Source: Mollicutes bacterium (lineage in GTDB: Bacteria > Bacillota_I > Bacilli_A > Izemoplasmatales > Izemoplasmataceae). From it: a stretch of DNA of 64,000 nt. Shown in pieces: positions 24,996 through 37,346 of the stretch. The translations under genes were made by a program, and so were the position numbers. Below the pieces are notes generated by a model that saw only the letters and a program-made list of their open reading frames with translations, was not told the origin of the DNA and did no database searches. Position 1 is the first letter of the stretch. Each line of letters starts with the position of its first letter. The stretch lies in the NCBI GenBank assembly GCA_003555335.1, contig PWHD01000060.1, positions 37,267 through 101,266 of the forward strand, read 5' to 3'.

Positions 24996-25406
24996 TTACG
25001 ATTCTTTTTTGGTTCCGTATTTGGAACGACCCTGCTTACGGTCGATAACGCCGCCAGCGTCCAATGTACCGCGTACGATATGATAACGCACACCGGCCAA
25101 GTCCTTCACGCGTCCACCGCGGATCAATACCACGCTGTGTTCTTGAAGTTTGTGGCCGATTCCCGGAATATAGGCGGTGACTTCGACACCGTTTGTCAGA
25201 CGCACACGGGCGTACTTACGAAGTGCCGAGTTCGGTTTCCTCGGGGTCATGGTCGCAACACGGGTACAAACACCGCGTTTTTGCGGGCTTGGAAGATGCG
25301 TGTATTCTCTTTTGAGCGAGTTGAAGTTGATTGCCAAATGCGGAGATTTGGTTTTCTTCTTGCGGGTCTCGCGACCTTTTCTTACCAGTTGGTTGATGGT
25401 TGGCAT
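24996..25406 (-). CDS. rpsL: 30S ribosomal protein S12
   Basis: S12 shapes the decoding centre and is the classic streptomycin target protein. The 136-residue sequence matches Bacillus S12 along its length ('[20 protein letters not shown]', '[11 protein letters not shown]', '[16 protein letters not shown]'). Two positions stand out: the usual PKKPNS loop reads PRKPNS, placing Arg at the position of E. coli K43 (counting Met), and the usual DLPGVRYH reads DLAGVRYH. Both sites affect streptomycin response in other bacteria. K88 ('GRVKDL') is kept. It heads the str operon behind a consensus promoter and a leader of about 105 bases. Confidence 0.98.
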   Translation of the reverse strand: MPTINQLVRKGRETRKKKTKSPHLAINFNSLKREYTHLPSPQKRGVCTRVATMTPRKPNSALRKYARVRLTNGVEVTAYIPGIGHKLQEHSVVLIRGGRVKDLAGVRYHIVRGTLDAGGVIDRKQGRSKYGTKKES

Positions 25407-25472
25407 ACTGTTCCTCCTCTCAGTTTTTTATAACAACTTATCCATGTGTATCGTTTTTCTCATAAAAAGAGG

Positions 25473-25491
25473 GGTTTAACGATAAAACCCG
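25473..25491 (-). promoter_or_regulatory. Hairpin in the rpsL leader
   Basis: 6-bp stem GGGTTT/AAACCC with a seven-base loop, followed on the minus strand by CCTCTTTTTATG. It could act as a weak attenuator or a ribosomal-protein binding site for the str operon; no consensus is recognised. The leader runs from about 25511 to 25407. Confidence 0.35.
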
Positions 25492-25516
25492 GATTATTGC
25501 GTGTTTCGCATGTGTG

Positions 25517-25545
25517 ATTATACACTACTTTACCAGGCGTGTCAA
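25517..25545 (-). promoter_or_regulatory. str operon promoter
   Basis: TTGACA (25540-25545), 17-base spacer, TATAAT (25517-25522) on the minus strand: a full consensus sigma-A promoter upstream of rpsL-rpsG-fusA-tuf. Confidence 0.95.
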
Positions 25546-25572
25546 TCAAACGGATGGACTTTTTCAAAAAAG

Positions 25573-25599
25573 AACGGGACGCGCGAAACGCGTCCCGTT
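25573..25599 (-). terminator. Terminator after rpoC
   Basis: Perfect 11-bp GC-rich stem AACGGGACGCG/CGCGTCCCGTT with a five-base loop, followed on the minus strand by CTTTTTT. It begins 19 bases after the rpoC stop and separates the rpoBC unit from the str operon. Confidence 0.95.
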
Positions 25600-25617
25600 G
25601 TGATTGGAATTGCGGAC

Positions 25618-29448
<3,831 letters not shown>

Positions 29449-29464
29449 ACAATCACCTTTCCTT

Positions 29465-32400
29465 TTAGGAACTAAAGCCGTATTTGTCTAGATAGTCTTC
29501 AACGTCTGAATCTTCGACCAGACTCTTGTTCGCTTCATTCTTCTTGGTATCGCGGTTGATCAGTTCGACCGTGATGCCGAGGGACTGAAGTTCGCGGGTG
29601 AGTACCCTGAATGATTCTGGCAATGAAGGTTCAGGAATGCTTTTACCATCAACAATCGCGCGGAACACTTTGTTTCTACCGATAATGTCGTCACTCTTGA
29701 CTGTCAGCATTTCCTGCAGGCAATAAGCGGCGCCATAGGCTTCAAGTGCCCAAACTTCCATTTCTCCGAAGCGTTGGCCGCCGTTTTGGGCCTTACCGCC
29801 CATCGGTTGTTGGGTTACGAGTGTGTAGGGACCGACGCTTCTGGCGTGCAGCTTGTCATCAACCATGTGGTCGAGTTTGATCATGTGCATGACACCGACA
29901 GAGACATCATTGTCGTATTTCTCACCGGTACGACCGGAATAAAGCGGTGTCTTGCCATCGGGCTGCATGCCGGCTTCTTCCATGATCTTGATGAGGTCTT
30001 CGTTGGTGACCCCGTCGAAAACCGGGGTCGCGATATGGACGCCGAGTTTCTTGGCCGCCATACCGAGATGGATCTCGAGAACCTGACCGATGTTCATGCG
30101 CGAGGGCACACCGAGCGGGTTGAGCATGATGTCGACCGGTGTTCCATCGGGGAGGTAGGGCATGTCCTCTTCGGGGAGGATTTTGGAGATGACGCCCTTG
30201 TTTCCGTGGCGCCCCGCCATCTTGTCCCCTTCTGAGATCTTACGCTTTTGGACGATGAAGACGCGGACAACCTCGTTCGCACCCGGTGGCAGTTCGTCAC
30301 CATCGGCGCGGGAGAAGTACTTGACACTCTGTACGATACCCCCTCCGCCATGCGGCACGCGCAACGATGTGTCACGGACTTCGCGGGATTTTTCACCGAA
30401 AATGGCAAGCAGAAGACGGTCTTCCGGCGTCGGATCCGTCTGGCCTTTCGGCGTGACCTTACCGACGAGAATGTCGCCTTCATCGACTTCGGCACCAGGA
30501 ATGATGATGCCGCGTTCATCGAGGAAGCGGCGGCCTTCCTCGCCGACATTGGGAATCTCTCGGGTGATTTCTTCCTTCCCGAGTTTGGTATCGCGGGCTT
30601 CGGCGTCGTATTTTTCAATGTGAATCGATGTGTAGGTGTCTTCTCTTACGAGTCTTTCACTGAGGATGACGGCATCTTCGTAATTGTAGCCGTTCCATGT
30701 CATGAAGGCGACAACCACGTTGCGGCCGACCGCGAGTTCACCCTGGTCCATCGACGGACCGTCGGTGATGATTTCGCCGGCCTTGACTTCCTCACCGATT
30801 TTGACGATCGGGGTTTGGTTGAAACAAGTTCCCTGGTTGCTTCTTTCGAATTTATCCAGATGATAAGAATCGATTTTTCCGTCTTTTGTCTTGATTTTGA
30901 TTTGGAGCGAATCCGCGTATTCGACGACACCGTCTTGTTGACAGACGACGCACGAGCCCGAATCCTGTGAGGCCTTGTACTCGATGCCGGTCCCGACATA
31001 AGGGGCTTCAGGACGCAAAAGGGGGATGGCCTGACGTTGCATGTTCGCACCCATGAGGGCACGGTTCGCATCATCATGTTCCAAGAAAGGAATCGATGCG
31101 GTGGAGATTGAGACAATCTGTTTGGGAGAAACGTCGATGAGATCGAGTTCTTCCTTGTGATGCATCTTCGTGTCACCCATGTGACGGGCGACGACATTCT
31201 CGTCGATGACACGCTTGTCATCGTCTAGGTTGATATTGGCCTGTCCGATGGTATATGGTTCTTCCTCGTCGGCAGTGAGGAAGATATAGTCGTCGGTGAT
31301 GAAAATCTCGGTGCTGCCATCATCCTGTTCGACTTTTTTGATTTTCAGATAGGGCGTTTCGATGAATCCGTACTGGTTGACACGGACAAAGGAAGCAAGA
31401 CTGTTAATCAGTCCGATATTCTGGCCCTCAGGTGTTTCGATGGGGCAGATTCTTCCGTAGTGGGAGTAGTGGACGTCACGGACTTCGAAGCCCGCGCGAT
31501 CCCGTGTGAGTCCGCCCGGTCCTAGAGCGGAGAGACGGCGTTTATGGGTCAGTTCGTCGAGCGGATTGGTCTGCGACATGAACTGTGAAAGCTGCGAGGA
31601 GCCGAAGAATTCCTTCAGCGATGAGGTCAGGGGTCTGATATTGATCAGGCCCTGAGGCTTCATCTCGGAGGTATCTCTTGTCGACATGCGGTCCTTGACG
31701 TTCTTTTCAAGTTTTGACAGACCGATGCGGAACTGATTTTTAAGAAGCTCTCCGATGAGACGCAGCCTTCTGTTTCCGAGGTGGTCGATATCGTCGAGGC
31801 GTCCATAATCGTTCATCAGGTTCAGATAATACCCGATACTCGCGATGATGTCCGAAGGCACAAGATGTTCCGCGGTCTCTTCGGAATGATTTCCGATGAC
31901 ACGCAGGCGGATTTCCTCGTCTTCGCGGTTGCGGTGAAAGACTTCGAGGACTTCGATCTTGGCGAGGTCGAAGTGCAATTCTTCCTTGGCAAGGGTCTCC
32001 TTGATGCTTGCGACCATTGTCTCGAAGGCATCGTTGCCTTCTTCTTTGATGAATTGCTTCTCGGTGAGTCCCTTGTTTTTGAGGTATTGCTTGACATAGT
32101 CGTCCGCAGACCAGTATTTCTGGTAACGGATCTGCTGGAGTTTGTCGTCTTCGCTCAGGAAATCGAAATAGGGATTGCCCTCGAAGATGTCGAGTTGTTC
32201 CCTGAAATCATATTCGAGCGTGTCTTGAAGGACACCCGCGATTTCTTCTGTGAAGTGCTTGCGGTTCTTATCAAGGACTTCAAGATGGTCTTTCTCGATC
32301 TCGGTCCCGGATTCAAGGATGATTTCTCCGGTTTCCTTGTCTATGATGTTTTGAGCGAGTACTTTTCCTTTTAGATGGTTGAGGATGTCGAGTTTCTTAT

Positions 32401-33229
32401 TGACTTTGAAACGACCGACTTTGGCCAGTTCATAGCGCTTCGAATCGAAAAGGCGGCTCACGAAGAAGTTGATGGCGCCTTCGATGGTCGCGGTTTCGCC
32501 TTGACGAAGTTTTGAATAAACTTCCAAAATCGCATCGGTCGATGTATGAGTCGTGTCTTTTTCCAGCGTTGTCTCGATATAGGGGTTCTCACCGTAGATG
32601 GCCTTCATCTGGTCTCTTCCGGCAAAACCGAGCGCACGAAGCAAGGTTGTCAGTGGAATTTTCTTAGAACGGTCAAGTTTGACAAAGAGCGTGTCCTTGG
32701 ATCCCGTCTCATATTCCAGCCATGCGCCACGGTTGGGGATGATTTGTCCGAGATATTTCGACTCCAAGGTCTTGCGGTCGACTTCCTCACTGAAAAATAC
32801 GCCCGCACTGCGGACAATTTGGGATACGATCACCCGTTCGGACCCGTTGATGATGAACGAGGCGCGCGGCGTCATGAATGGAAAGTCACCCATGAATATT
32901 TTTTGTTCGACAATCTCGCCGGTGTTGTTGTTTACCAGCTTAACGCCGACACGAAGGGGTTTGGCGTAAGTCAATTCTTTTTCTTTCGAGTCAGGAATCG
33001 TGTGTTTCGGATCCCCGAATTCGATTCCTTCGAAATACAGTTCCAGATCGCCTGTGTGGTTTTCAATCGGCGAAATGTCTTTGAGAAGTTCATCCAATCC
33101 TTCTTTGACGAACCAATCGAAAGAGCTGGTCTGCACCTCAATCAGATTCGGTAATTCCATATTGGATTTGACGCGGGAATAGTTCCTTCTTTCCCGTTTA
33201 CGCCCATATTTTACAATCGAGTAATTCAC
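29465..33229 (-). CDS. rpoB: RNA polymerase subunit beta
   Basis: Second catalytic subunit, with GTG start at 33229 after GGGGTGG. The 1254 residues include the rifampicin-pocket stretch '[20 protein letters not shown]' followed by '[20 protein letters not shown]'. Compared with E. coli, H526 and S531 are kept but the D516 position is serine. Further motifs are '[17 protein letters not shown]', '[16 protein letters not shown]' and the C-terminal '[19 protein letters not shown]'. It is about 60 residues longer than Bacillus RpoB (1193), chiefly in a charged segment around residues 330-440. It has its own promoter (33292-33320) and lies 16 bases before rpoC. Confidence 0.98.
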   Translation of the reverse strand: MNYSIVKYGRKRERRNYSRVKSNMELPNLIEVQTSSFDWFVKEGLDELLKDISPIENHTGDLELYFEGIEFGDPKHTIPDSKEKELTYAKPLRVGVKLVNNNTGEIVEQKIFMGDFPFMTPRASFIINGSERVIVSQIVRSAGVFFSEEVDRKTLESKYLGQIIPNRGAWLEYETGSKDTLFVKLDRSKKIPLTTLLRALGFAGRDQMKAIYGENPYIETTLEKDTTHTSTDAILEVYSKLRQGETATIEGAINFFVSRLFDSKRYELAKVGRFKVNKKLDILNHLKGKVLAQNIIDKETGEIILESGTEIEKDHLEVLDKNRKHFTEEIAGVLQDTLEYDFREQLDIFEGNPYFDFLSEDDKLQQIRYQKYWSADDYVKQYLKNKGLTEKQFIKEEGNDAFETMVASIKETLAKEELHFDLAKIEVLEVFHRNREDEEIRLRVIGNHSEETAEHLVPSDIIASIGYYLNLMNDYGRLDDIDHLGNRRLRLIGELLKNQFRIGLSKLEKNVKDRMSTRDTSEMKPQGLINIRPLTSSLKEFFGSSQLSQFMSQTNPLDELTHKRRLSALGPGGLTRDRAGFEVRDVHYSHYGRICPIETPEGQNIGLINSLASFVRVNQYGFIETPYLKIKKVEQDDGSTEIFITDDYIFLTADEEEPYTIGQANINLDDDKRVIDENVVARHMGDTKMHHKEELDLIDVSPKQIVSISTASIPFLEHDDANRALMGANMQRQAIPLLRPEAPYVGTGIEYKASQDSGSCVVCQQDGVVEYADSLQIKIKTKDGKIDSYHLDKFERSNQGTCFNQTPIVKIGEEVKAGEIITDGPSMDQGELAVGRNVVVAFMTWNGYNYEDAVILSERLVREDTYTSIHIEKYDAEARDTKLGKEEITREIPNVGEEGRRFLDERGIIIPGAEVDEGDILVGKVTPKGQTDPTPEDRLLLAIFGEKSREVRDTSLRVPHGGGGIVQSVKYFSRADGDELPPGANEVVRVFIVQKRKISEGDKMAGRHGNKGVISKILPEEDMPYLPDGTPVDIMLNPLGVPSRMNIGQVLEIHLGMAAKKLGVHIATPVFDGVTNEDLIKIMEEAGMQPDGKTPLYSGRTGEKYDNDVSVGVMHMIKLDHMVDDKLHARSVGPYTLVTQQPMGGKAQNGGQRFGEMEVWALEAYGAAYCLQEMLTVKSDDIIGRNKVFRAIVDGKSIPEPSLPESFRVLTRELQSLGITVELINRDTKKNEANKSLVEDSDVEDYLDKYGFSS

Positions 33230-33291
33230 TAATATCCACCCCGTTTAAAGTTTAAAAAATCATTCCAGCACAAAAAAGCGCATTGTATCGC

Positions 33292-33320
33292 ATTTTGTTA
33301 TTTTACCACAATTCTGTCAA
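33292..33320 (-). promoter_or_regulatory. rpoBC promoter
   Basis: TTGACA (33315-33320), 17-base spacer, CAAAAT (33292-33297) on the minus strand, immediately after the methyltransferase stop. The leader is about 55 bases, AT-rich, without an obvious attenuator. Confidence 0.7.
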
Positions 33321-33324
33321 GTCG

Positions 33325-33915
33325 TCAATGGTTCCGACACACAAACACATGAAAACCTTTGTGTCTTTTGATGATGTCTATATCCGTTTTTTGTCGTAAA
33401 AATTTCAATGCCGATAAGGCGCCGTGTTTTTTGTGCATGACGAACCAGAACTCACCGTCTGGTGTCAGATGGTCCAATGCTTCTGTGAAAATCTCATATA
33501 ACTGCTGTTTACCGATTCTGATCGGCGGATTGCTCACGATCAGGTCGTACATTCTTTCCAAGCCTGTGAGGACATTCTTTTTGAAGACATTGGCGGAAGA
33601 ATCGTTGAGTCCGACATTCTTCCTGCTCAGTTCGATGGCACGTTGATTGACATCGATCATGGTCATATCAAGGTTGGTCGTCTTGTCCAGGACAATGCCG
33701 ATGACGCCATAGCCGCATCCGAGGTCCAACCCTTCTCGCATGTGCTTTTTAGGCTCGATTGTCTTCAACAGCAGATCGGTCGCACCGTCGATGTGACCCT
33801 TTGAGAAGACGCCATGGTCGCTGATGAACTCGAATGTTTTGTCTCCGAACGCATACACAAGTGTCTTTTCTTCGGTCTTCACATCATCTTGTTTCTCTGA
33901 ATAATAATGCGCCAT
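33325..33915 (-). CDS. RsmC/YbxB-like class I SAM-dependent methyltransferase
   Basis: A 196-residue methyltransferase of the 'small' domain family; YbxB occupies the same place between rplL and rpoB in Bacillus and related enzymes methylate guanine N2 in 16S rRNA, so an rRNA target is likely. The SAM-binding loop is 'DLGCGYGVIGI' (about 84-94) and the catalytic motif 'VSNPPIRIG' has NPP followed by isoleucine (RsmC/RsmD-like, N2-guanine type). I use ATG 33915, preceded by AAGGGTGA. It follows the rplL terminator and no clear promoter is seen, so it is probably expressed by read-through. Confidence 0.88.
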   Translation of the reverse strand: MAHYYSEKQDDVKTEEKTLVYAFGDKTFEFISDHGVFSKGHIDGATDLLLKTIEPKKHMREGLDLGCGYGVIGIVLDKTTNLDMTMIDVNQRAIELSRKNVGLNDSSANVFKKNVLTGLERMYDLIVSNPPIRIGKQQLYEIFTEALDHLTPDGEFWFVMHKKHGALSALKFLRQKTDIDIIKRHKGFHVFVCRNH

Positions 33916-33949
33916 AGATTCACCCTTCTTTTCCATTCGTGTAAAGGAC

Positions 33950-33980
33950 AAAAACCTGAGTAAAAAATACTCAGGTTTTT
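33950..33980 (-). terminator. Terminator after rplL
   Basis: 13-bp stem AAAAACCTGAGTA/TACTCAGGTTTTT with a five-base T loop, ending in a run of T on the minus strand, 16 bases after the rplL stop. It likely trims the rplKAJL transcript and lets a fraction pass on to the methyltransferase and rpoBC. Confidence 0.9.
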
Positions 33981-33996
33981 GGTTGGATTCGGGTAA

Positions 33997-34362
33997 TTAT
34001 TTAACTTCTACTTCAGCGCCTGCTTCTTCGAGTTTTTCTTTGATCTCTTCAGCATCTTCTGGGCTGATGTTTTCTTTGACTGCGGCAGGTGCGCTGTCAA
34101 CAAGGGCTTTGGCTTCTTTCAGACCAAGGCCTGTGATTTCTCTGATGACTTTGATGACGCCGATTTTCTTTTGTCCGGGTGCCACGAGGTTCACGGTGAC
34201 TTCAGATGGTGCGGCATCTTCTTCAGCAGCACCTGGTGCGGCAACTGCGACGGCGCTAGGGTCAACACCGAATTCTTCTTTCATAAGATCAACAAGTTCT
34301 TTGAGTTCAAGCAAAGTCTTTTCTTTCAACGCTTCAATGATTTCTGCATTTTTAAGTGCCAT
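33997..34362 (-). CDS. rplL: 50S ribosomal protein L7/L12
   Basis: L7/L12 forms the flexible stalk that recruits and activates translational GTPases. The 121 residues have the N-terminal dimerisation helices ('[20 protein letters not shown]'), an Ala/Glu/Pro-rich hinge (about 40-52) and the globular domain ('[20 protein letters not shown]', '[18 protein letters not shown]'). It lies 15 bases after rplJ, which encodes its anchor protein L10. Confidence 0.99.
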   Translation of the reverse strand: MALKNAEIIEALKEKTLLELKELVDLMKEEFGVDPSAVAVAAPGAAEEDAAPSEVTVNLVAPGQKKIGVIKVIREITGLGLKEAKALVDSAPAAVKENISPEDAEEIKEKLEEAGAEVEVK

Positions 34363-34377
34363 TTTAAATTCCTCCTA

Positions 34378-34881
34378 TTATCCGTTATTTTCTTCTAAAT
34401 TTTCTGCATGTAAACTTAATGCGATTGCAACATTCTTGATTGGTTCTAAGATACCGCCTGCGATCATTGTCAGTAGGACTTCTCTCGGTGGGATGGTCGC
34501 AATGGTTTCGATTTTGTCGTGATCCATGAACTGATCATCAACAACACCGACTTTGAGTTCGAGTTTCTTGTTATTCTTGGCAAAATCGTAGATGACTTTC
34601 GCAGCACTGACGCTGTCTTCGTGTGAGAGCGCAACGGCATTCGGGCCCGTGATGTGTTCGACCATTTCGCCGTAACCGGCCTGTTCGGCCGCCCGCCTGA
34701 TGATGTTGTTTTTCAGGACTTTGAATTCACAGCCATTATTGAGCAGTTCGACGCGGAGTTTTGTCACCTGATCGACAGTCAGTCCGAGATAATCCACAAT
34801 GACGACGGACCGGGCTTCCTGCATCTGCTGCGTGAGAACTTCAACTTGCTCCTGTTTCTTTTCGATAGCCTTTCTTGTCAA
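34378..34881 (-). CDS. rplJ: 50S ribosomal protein L10
   Basis: L10 anchors L12 dimers to 23S rRNA. The 167-residue protein starts 'MTRKAIEKKQEQVEVLTQQM', contains 'SVVIVDYLGLTVDQVTKLR' and ends in a helix that binds the L12 dimers. L10-L12 complexes repress their own synthesis in many bacteria through the rplJ leader, and a structured leader with a terminator-like stem is present here at 34885-35020. Confidence 0.98.
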   Translation of the reverse strand: MTRKAIEKKQEQVEVLTQQMQEARSVVIVDYLGLTVDQVTKLRVELLNNGCEFKVLKNNIIRRAAEQAGYGEMVEHITGPNAVALSHEDSVSAAKVIYDFAKNNKKLELKVGVVDDQFMDHDKIETIATIPPREVLLTMIAGGILEPIKNVAIALSLHAENLEENNG

Positions 34882-34887
34882 CGTTTA

Positions 34888-35020
34888 CACCTCCTGAGTG
34901 TGTTTAAATAAAAACCTCTTTCGTCTGACGACAAAAGAGGACTAGCGGTTCTAGCTTCTTTTGTCTGCTTAGGAAATTAAGCTTTCGCACCCAAGGTCTT
35001 CGACAATGTTCTTATTTGGT
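34888..35020 (-). promoter_or_regulatory. L10-type ribosomal protein leader with attenuator
   Basis: The 147-base rplA-rplJ gap holds a structured leader. At 34915-34940 lies an 11-bp stem (CCTCTTTTGTC/GACGAAAGAGG, one G-U pair) with loop GTCA, followed on the minus strand by TTTTTATTT, a good intrinsic terminator 33 bases before the rplJ ATG. Upstream, a segment 'GACCTTGGGTGCG' and 'CCTAAGCAGAC' near 34965-35000 can pair with parts of that stem and form an anti-terminator. Position and form match the L10 leader known in Firmicutes, where L10(L12) binding favours termination. Confidence 0.75.
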
Positions 35021-35028
35021 TTGTATGT

Positions 35029-35721
35029 TTATGAGATTGAGCTTGGGTCGAGTTTGATGCCCGGGCTCATGGTTGATGCGATAGCGATGTTCTTGATGTA
35101 GACGCCCTTGACCGTTTGCGGTTTCAGGCGGACGATAAGCTCGTGGAACGCTTTGATGTTCTCATGAAGCTGCTCATTCGAGAAAGACAGTTTGCCGACG
35201 ATGATGTGAATGTTGCCGACTTTGTCGACACGGTATTCAACCTTACCGGCTTTGATCTCTTCGACTGCTTTTTGGACATCCTGGGTGACGGTACCGGTTT
35301 TCGGGTTCGGCATAAGGCCTTTCGGTCCTAGCGTACGGCCGAGTTTACCGACTTGCGCCATCATATCCGGGGTTGCGACAACAGTATCGAAGTCCGTCCA
35401 GCCATCAAGAACTTTGTTGACGAGCTCCTCTTCACCGACATAATCGGCGCCGGCGGTTTCGGCTTCTTTCGCTTTCTCGCCTTTTGCGAATACGAGTACA
35501 GTCTTTGTCTTACCGGTGCCGTGCGGCAACACGGTCGCACCGCGAAGATTCTGTTCTGCTTTACGCGGGTTCACGTTAAGACGGAACGCAAGTTCGACGG
35601 TCGGGTCGAATTTTTCAAATGAGATATCTTTCAAGAGCGCAATCGCTTCTTTGATGTCGTAGTTTTTGGAACGATCGACTTTTTCTAGCGCTTCGGTGAA
35701 TTTCTTGCTTTTTTTAGCCAT
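35029..35721 (-). CDS. rplA: 50S ribosomal protein L1
   Basis: L1 forms the mobile stalk that guides tRNA out of the E site and binds its own mRNA as a repressor. The 230-residue sequence has '[20 protein letters not shown]', the RNA-binding regions '[20 protein letters not shown]' and '[19 protein letters not shown]'. It follows rplK by 70 bases that contain a candidate L1-binding mimic (35738-35762) next to its ribosome site. Confidence 0.98.
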   Translation of the reverse strand: MAKKSKKFTEALEKVDRSKNYDIKEAIALLKDISFEKFDPTVELAFRLNVNPRKAEQNLRGATVLPHGTGKTKTVLVFAKGEKAKEAETAGADYVGEEELVNKVLDGWTDFDTVVATPDMMAQVGKLGRTLGPKGLMPNPKTGTVTQDVQKAVEEIKAGKVEYRVDKVGNIHIIVGKLSFSNEQLHENIKAFHELIVRLKPQTVKGVYIKNIAIASTMSPGIKLDPSSIS

Positions 35722-35737
35722 GGTTTTACCTCCTAAT

Positions 35738-35762
35738 GTGGTCTAACGGAATCTCCTCCCAC
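35738..35762 (-). promoter_or_regulatory. Candidate L1-binding mRNA element before rplA
   Basis: On the minus strand GTGG-GA-[GGA gat TCC]-GTTAGA-CCAC forms a helix, an asymmetric internal loop and an upper helix, ending 4 bases before the AGGAGG of rplA. The strand GUGGGAGG and closing CCAC resemble the L1 site of 23S rRNA (E. coli helix 76-78 region, GGUGGGAGGC...AUACCACC). A second copy of the same design lies before rplK (36244-36276) with a different upper helix. Confidence 0.65.
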
Positions 35763-35791
35763 AATTAGTTGTATGGTTACAACTAGTTGCT
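35763..35791 (-). repeat. Hairpin between rplK and rplA
   Basis: Inverted repeat CAACTAGTTGT/ACAACTAATTG (one mismatch) with a six-base loop directly after the rplK stop on the minus strand. No T-run follows, so it is more likely a stabilising or processing hairpin than a terminator. It stacks directly against the candidate L1 element. Confidence 0.6.
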
Positions 35792-36226
35792 TCAGTCTTT
35801 GACAACGATTCCCATGTTGCGTGCAGAACCTTCGATGATTCGCATAGCCGCTTCAACGTCGTTTGCGTTCAAGTCGGGCATTTTGGTTTCCGCGATTTCT
35901 TTCACCTGTTCACGGGTGACAGTACCGACTTTTTCAGTCAGTGGGTTCCCGGCCCCTTTTTTGATTCCGGCCGCTTTCATAAGCAGGTCGGATGCGGGTG
36001 GGGTTTTGGTTACAAATGTGAACGACCGGTCATCATACACTGTGATTTCCACAGGGATGATGTTACCCATCTGCTCGCGTGTCTTTTCATTGAATTTTGT
36101 ACAAAATTCCTGAATGTTGACGCCAGCTTGTCCGAGCGCCGGACCGACCGGTGGTGCAGGGTTCGCCTTGCCCGCCGGGATTTGTAACTTTACGACAGTC
36201 TTGATATCTTTAGCCACGATAGACAC
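35792..36226 (-). CDS. rplK: 50S ribosomal protein L11
   Basis: L11 binds the GTPase-associated region of 23S rRNA (target site of thiostrepton) and takes part in the stringent response. The 144 residues show the proline-rich N-domain '[20 protein letters not shown]' and the C-terminal RNA-binding part '[20 protein letters not shown]' with '[13 protein letters not shown]'. It heads rplKAJL behind a consensus promoter and a leader containing a candidate L1-binding element. Confidence 0.98.
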   Translation of the reverse strand: MSIVAKDIKTVVKLQIPAGKANPAPPVGPALGQAGVNIQEFCTKFNEKTREQMGNIIPVEITVYDDRSFTFVTKTPPASDLLMKAAGIKKGAGNPLTEKVGTVTREQVKEIAETKMPDLNANDVEAAMRIIEGSARNMGIVVKD

Positions 36227-36243
36227 CTCCTCATGTTCGTGAT

Positions 36244-36276
36244 GTGGTCAGCGGACCAGTGACCTGATCCTTCCAC
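36244..36276 (-). promoter_or_regulatory. Candidate L1-binding mRNA element before rplK
   Basis: On the minus strand GTGG-AA-[GGATCAG gtca CTGGTCC]-GCTGA-CCAC folds into a lower helix, an asymmetric loop and a 7-bp upper helix, about 11 bases before the AGGAGG of rplK. It shares the lower helix and loop pattern with the element before rplA (35738-35762) while the upper helix differs but stays paired. In E. coli L1 represses rplK-rplA from a site in the rplK leader. Confidence 0.65.
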
Positions 36277-36311
36277 TCTAAAAATAAGCATACCTTTTGA
36301 CATGCTAAACT

Positions 36312-36340
36312 ATTATACACTGCAAATAATTGTGTGTCAA
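36312..36340 (-). promoter_or_regulatory. rplKAJL promoter
   Basis: TTGACA (36335-36340), 17-base spacer, TATAAT (36312-36317) on the minus strand, full consensus. The -35 lies in the descending arm of the palindrome at 36328-36356. Confidence 0.93.
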
Positions 36341-36356
36341 TGATTGACACACAATT
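36328..36356 (-). terminator. Palindrome after nusG, overlapping the rplK -35
   Basis: Perfect 13-bp inverted repeat with a three-base loop that starts within the nusG stop codon and is followed on the minus strand by ATTTGC. The T-run is poor, so it may be a weak terminator, a 3'-end stabiliser or an operator for the rplK promoter, whose -35 TTGACA it contains. Confidence 0.5.
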
Positions 36357-36907
36357 TAAATATTTGTATCGATTTCGTCAAATGTGAGTTGTTTCGGCGT
36401 TTCTCTTCCGAACATCTCTACCAGTACCGTGACGATCTGTTTTTCATGATCGACATTCTCGACGGTACCGATCTTGTTCATGAACGGCCCGGCGGTCACA
36501 CGGACTTTCTGACCTTTTTCCACATCGATCTTCGGCGTTTGGATGACACCGGCTCGTTTCAAAATGGGATTGATCTCTTCTGGTGGGAGTGGAACCGGTT
36601 TGGTTCCCCCGCCGCTACTGCCCAGGAAGCCAGTCACACCGGGCGTGTTCCTGACAACAAACCATGAATCATCGGTCACAATCATCTCGACAAACACGTA
36701 ACCGGGATAGATCTTGTTGACCTTTTCCTTGGTCGAACCATCAGGTTTTTTTTCGAGAACGGTTTCTTCAGGAATCACAACATCGAAGATCTTATCCTCC
36801 ATCTGCATGGTTTCAATACGTCTTTCAAGGTTGATTTTTACTGAATTCTCCTGACCCGAATAAGTCTGGATAATGAACCATTTCTTATCTTTGTAGAGTT
36901 CGCTCAT
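36356..36907 (-). CDS. nusG: Transcription termination/antitermination factor NusG
   Basis: NusG binds RNA polymerase and affects pausing, and links it to the ribosome or Rho. The 183-residue protein has the NGN domain ('KKWFIIQTYSGQENSVKINL', 'IYPGYVFVEM', 'VRNTPGVTGFLG') and a C-terminal KOW domain ('FEKGQKVRVTAGPF'-like, here 'VEKGQKVRVTAGPFMNKIGT'). I start at ATG 36907, which follows the secE stop by one base; coupling replaces a strong ribosome site. Extra in-frame codons upstream overlap secE. Confidence 0.96.
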   Translation of the reverse strand: MSELYKDKKWFIIQTYSGQENSVKINLERRIETMQMEDKIFDVVIPEETVLEKKPDGSTKEKVNKIYPGYVFVEMIVTDDSWFVVRNTPGVTGFLGSSGGGTKPVPLPPEEINPILKRAGVIQTPKIDVEKGQKVRVTAGPFMNKIGTVENVDHEKQIVTVLVEMFGRETPKQLTFDEIDTNI

Positions 36908-36908
36908 G

Positions 36909-37334
36909 TCAAGCGCCCAAACCGTAGAGGAAATCGAAAATCGGTCTGAATACGAGATCATAGAGCACGAACATGAGACCCAGGAAGATAACGAAACCGA
37001 AAACGCGGGCGGTGTGGTTCGTCATGATGTCCTTGGTGGGCCAGGACACACGGCGCATCTCCTTGAAGCCGGGGATGAAAAACGGTGCCAGTGCGATGAT
37101 CAGTGCCGCGGCACCGAGCACCATCACGATGATGGAAAAGATATTGATTCTCAGGGGTGTGGCGAAAATCCACAAGTCGGTCAGACGAATCTGGAGGACC
37201 TCCCCTTCAAATATATAGATACCGAGTGTCAGGACCAGTGCACCGAGCAAACCGAGCAACAGTCCCTCGAAAGGATACTCCTTTTTCAGAAGGTTAAGAA
37301 CCTTTGCAACTTTTTCTTCTCTTTTTTCAGCCAT
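36909..37334 (-). CDS. secE: Preprotein translocase subunit SecE, three-helix form
   Basis: SecE clamps SecY in the Sec translocon. The conserved C-terminal part is present: amphipathic helix 'EMRRVSWPTKDIMTNHT' and the final membrane helix ('VFGFVIFLGLMFVLYDLVF'). Upstream are two additional hydrophobic segments (about 24-44 and 64-90), giving 141 residues and three predicted helices. Bacillus SecE has 59 residues and one helix; the three-helix layout is that of E. coli SecE. Position between rpmG and nusG confirms the identity. SecY is encoded at 58947-60251. Confidence 0.93.
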   Translation of the reverse strand: MAEKREEKVAKVLNLLKKEYPFEGLLLGLLGALVLTLGIYIFEGEVLQIRLTDLWIFATPLRINIFSIIVMVLGAAALIIALAPFFIPGFKEMRRVSWPTKDIMTNHTARVFGFVIFLGLMFVLYDLVFRPIFDFLYGLGA

Positions 37335-37346
37335 GTGATTACGCTC

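Noticed and set aside
25407..25617. A missed small gene (L7Ae-like) between rpoC and rpsL
   Set aside because: The 211 bases hold a terminator, a consensus promoter and a leader. No open frame with a ribosome site is seen.
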